DNA from: QQWI01 sp964522015
GTDB lineage: Bacteria > Bacillota > Clostridia > Peptostreptococcales > Acidaminobacteraceae
Assembly: GCA_964522015.1 (NCBI GenBank)
Contig: CAZFST010000001.1
Span: 248,001 to 312,000 of the forward strand
Length of the DNA stretch: 64,000 nucleotides
Direction: 5' to 3'
Shown here: one piece after another, positions 62,018-64,000 of the stretch
Numbering within the stretch: position 1 is the stretch's first letter
Layout of the letters: the number at the start of each line of letters is the position of its first letter
Notes under the pieces: model-generated
The model's input: the letters and a program-made list of their open reading frames with translations, nothing else
Told to the model about the DNA's origin: nothing
Database searches by the model: none
Program-made: the position numbers and the translations under genes

Positions 62018-63181
62018 TTACATAAACAACATCAAGAGTTTATAAAGGTAGTTGGCACTAATACCTGCAGCGATGCCACCGAAAGTATGGCTTACGATTG
62101 CTTTATTAGCCAGTTTTTTAACACCAAGAGCGTCCATCATGCCCACGTGGGTACTTAGGTAACCACTCCAGCACATTCCCATGGCAGTAAAAACTGCGAT
62201 ATCATTATATGATAGTTTCCCAGATTCAAGAAGCATTGGCACCATACCCATGGCTGCGCCTACGGCTCCAAGAGAAGTAATCGGTAGGGTCACCGCTTCA
62301 GGCGATGAAAATCCAAATAAGAATTCTAGAACCGGTGAAATGTAAGCAGCTAACTTAGGAAAAAGGGCGACGCCTTCGTATGCAGCGCCGATATAAGCAC
62401 CATTTTCTCCTTGAGGACCAAAAGTCAGCATCATTACAGCAGTACAGATTACCAAAACCCCTGGAATGATAGCCATACCCATTTCTACGCCGTTTTTTCC
62501 GCCATCAAGGAGAGCTTCTAAAAAACGCTCCAACGTATTACCTGATCGAATCTCGCGGACTTGTGAAAGTTGCTCAGAAGATGTTTTTCTGTGACCCTTT
62601 GCTTCCTCTGGTGATACATTGTAGAATTTCTTTGTTTCTCTTAACATGAGCTTGACACTGACGATAGAACCAATGGCAGCGGCTAGATTACCAACAAGTA
62701 TAGCTGGTAAAAAGGCAGCATTTAGGCTAAACAAATAAAACGAAAGTACCATGCCCATACCGTAAGCTGTACCTAAATTGCAGAGTGTAGGAATTTCATA
62801 ATCTCTAAAAAACTTTGTAAAAGATCGGTCTTTAGTCAACGCGATAATGGCAGGATTATCAGAAAGGTAAGTCGTGATGATACCCAACGAAGCAGCTCCT
62901 GGCAAACTGTAAATAGGACGCATAATGGGGGATAGTAACTTGTTAATTAAAGCAACTACACCAAACTCAGTCAATAATGCTGCGAAGGCACCTGCAATGA
63001 CGGCAATCGCCATTATCTTAAACACTGTATCCAGTAAAAGATCGTGGGCTGTTTTAATGATGACATCGAACATGATATCGTAACCCATCACACTGCCAAA
63101 ATAGAGTGTGGAGACGATTACAATTGCCAGAAATACAAATGTCTCTTTGGAAATCGCTTTTTTTGTACGTAGTTCAGTCAT
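62018..63181 (-). CDS. YjiH-like membrane protein with nucleoside recognition (Gate) domain
   Basis: 387 residues; GGAGG before ATG on the minus strand. About 8-10 transmembrane helices. The stretch LLSPIMRPIYSLPGAASLGIITTYLSDNPAIIALTKD and the C-terminal GMCWSGYLSTHVGMMDALGV fit the nucleoside recognition/Gate family (YjiH group, related to spore maturation proteins SpmA/B). Substrate unknown; export or uptake of small molecules is likely. Divergent from hpt. Confidence 0.8.
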   Translation of the reverse strand: MTELRTKKAISKETFVFLAIVIVSTLYFGSVMGYDIMFDVIIKTAHDLLLDTVFKIMAIAVIAGAFAALLTEFGVVALINKLLSPIMRPIYSLPGAASLGIITTYLSDNPAIIALTKDRSFTKFFRDYEIPTLCNLGTAYGMGMVLSFYLFSLNAAFLPAILVGNLAAAIGSIVSVKLMLRETKKFYNVSPEEAKGHRKTSSEQLSQVREIRSGNTLERFLEALLDGGKNGVEMGMAIIPGVLVICTAVMMLTFGPQGENGAYIGAAYEGVALFPKLAAYISPVLEFLFGFSSPEAVTLPITSLGAVGAAMGMVPMLLESGKLSYNDIAVFTAMGMCWSGYLSTHVGMMDALGVKKLANKAIVSHTFGGIAAGISANYLYKLLMLFM

Positions 63182-63366
63182 GACTACCTCCGTGTATGCC
63201 CAGTCAAATGCTGGTTATAATTTCTTAACAGTACCAACATATTGTACATTGCCTTGTTTACCCATGACAACGTTTTTCTAAACACTTCGTATGAAGCTTT
63301 TGTAACATAACCGCTAGTGTGAACCATCTGTATTGTATGAAAATTCAAACTAGTTAAAGAAATAAC

Positions 63367-63401
63367 AGTGCAACATGCGAAAATGATAGTGCAACGTGCG
63401 A
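63367..63401. promoter_or_regulatory. Two direct repeats (AGTGCAACRTGCGA) 21 bp apart upstream of hpt promoter
   Basis: 63367-63380 and 63388-63401 differ at one position. Two helical turns apart and ending six bases before the -35, the layout of activator sites on one DNA face. Confidence 0.65.
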
Positions 63402-63406
63402 TTGGT

Positions 63407-63435
63407 TTGACATTGTACCTGGAATACCATAAAAT
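63407..63435 (+). promoter_or_regulatory. Predicted hpt promoter
   Basis: -35 TTGACA (63407-63412, perfect), 17-bp spacer, -10 TAAAAT (63430-63435). Confidence 0.75.
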
Positions 63436-63467
63436 AAGGACATAATACGTTTTGAGGAGGCAATTTT

Positions 63468-63998
63468 ATGAGTATAGAGAATAAACGACAAGTGACGCTT
63501 TTGTCGGCAGAGGTGATTCAAGAACGGGTTCTTGAATTAGGCCAAACATTAACAGCAGCATACCAAGATAAAAATCTATTGGTGGTAAGCTTACTAAAAG
63601 GTAGTTTTATTTTTACGGCAGATTTAGTGAGAGCCATGCCGATGCCTGTTAAAATTGAGTTTATGGTCACGTCAAGTTATGGCCATGGCCATGAAAGTTC
63701 TGGTCAACTGGAAGTTAAAAAAGACATTGAGTGTTCATTAGACGGTTATGATGTTTTGGTAGTGGACGATATTACAGATTCTGGCATCACCATGAAAAAC
63801 GTCTGTGCTCATTTGATTGCAAAAGGTGCAAAAACCGTTAAATCATGCGTTCTTTTAGATAAACCATCTCGTCGACAAGTGGACATTGTCCCTGATTACG
63901 TTGGTTTTGAAATTCCCGATAAGTTTATTGTAGGGTATGGTTTAAACTACGGTGATTATTACAGAAATATCCCTTATGTTTTTGCTTTTGAAGATTAA
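63468..63998 (+). CDS. hpt: Hypoxanthine phosphoribosyltransferase
   Basis: 176 residues; GAGGAGG before ATG. Type I phosphoribosyltransferase: VVSLLKGSFIFTADLVRAM, PRPP loop VLVVDDITDSGITMKNV (about 98-114), KSCVLLDKPSRR and the C-terminal purine-contact YVGFEIPDKFIVGYGLNYGDYYRN. It converts hypoxanthine or guanine with PRPP to IMP or GMP. Length is standard; stop at 63998 is inside the window. Confidence 0.96.
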   Translation: MSIENKRQVTLLSAEVIQERVLELGQTLTAAYQDKNLLVVSLLKGSFIFTADLVRAMPMPVKIEFMVTSSYGHGHESSGQLEVKKDIECSLDGYDVLVVDDITDSGITMKNVCAHLIAKGAKTVKSCVLLDKPSRRQVDIVPDYVGFEIPDKFIVGYGLNYGDYYRNIPYVFAFED

Positions 63999-64000
63999 TT

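Overview
The window looks like chromosomal DNA of a low-GC anaerobic member of the Firmicutes, class Clostridia (a Fusibacter or Acidaminobacter-like lineage would fit, but that is only a guess). Reasons: an AT-rich genome with strong GGAGG ribosome binding sites, an electron-bifurcating [FeFe]-hydrogenase operon, an FprA flavodiiron protein, a T-box leader, a SAM-I riboswitch, a Gram-positive LexA box, a sigma-54-dependent cysteine desulfidase module and many ferredoxin-like proteins. I see no phage genes, transposase, CRISPR array or integrase.

Layout. 1-6.1 kb: an operon of overlapping genes encoding a very large fusion protein (helical repeat region + NadD-like adenylyltransferase + phosphoribosyltransferase-like domain; its 5' end lies outside the window), an atypical lactate/malate dehydrogenase homologue and a flavodoxin-fold reductase. 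6.2-11.9 kb: a kinase-like/PKD membrane protein divergent from a yhaO-yhaN (SbcD/SbcC-like) DNA repair pair, with one LexA box between them. 12-16.8 kb: a UgtP-like glycolipid glycosyltransferase, a BvgS-like sensor kinase, tRNA-Pro(GGG) and two unrecognised small/membrane proteins. 17-21.7 kb: the hydrogenase operon behind a long structured leader. 22-25.4 kb: pyruvate carboxylase. 25.5-32.3 kb: HAD phosphatase, Nudix hydrolase, ABC exporter, flavodiiron protein, ApbE flavin transferase and a NusG-domain-II protein. 33.1-39.7 kb: a tight pABA/folate operon (pabA, pabB, pabC, a nucleotidyltransferase, folE, folP, folB, folK) ending in DAHP synthase.

40-47.8 kb: an NhaD/ArsB-type transporter, hypothetical genes, dihydrofolate reductase, a second class IV aminotransferase, a universal stress protein, a Gx transporter, a PspC/LiaF-like envelope pair and an ArsR-like regulator with four evenly spaced operator-like sites. 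48.3-52.9 kb: valS behind a T-box, folC and a cold-shock gene. 53-54.5 kb: a SAM riboswitch controlling a NIL-domain ferredoxin and metF. 55.3-59.5 kb: a short QueG-like Fe-S protein, a 46-residue membrane peptide, a sigma-54 activator and, behind a near-consensus sigma-54 promoter, a cysteine desulfidase. 59.6-64 kb: a secreted beta-propeller protein, a YjiH-like membrane protein and hpt.

Several genes work together. Folate supply (pabABC, folEPBK, folC, folA) feeds one-carbon metabolism (metF), and DAHP synthase feeds chorismate to pABA. Hydrogenase, flavodiiron protein, ApbE and ferredoxins handle electrons under anaerobic conditions. The points most worth a second look are the NAD/phosphoribosyl fusion operon, the desulfidase module in which the activator gene's terminator contains the same dyad as the likely enhancer, the evenly spaced operator array before the ArsR-like gene, the divergent LexA box, the 40-bp repeat array before the ABC exporter, and the SAM-regulated ferredoxin-MetF pair.
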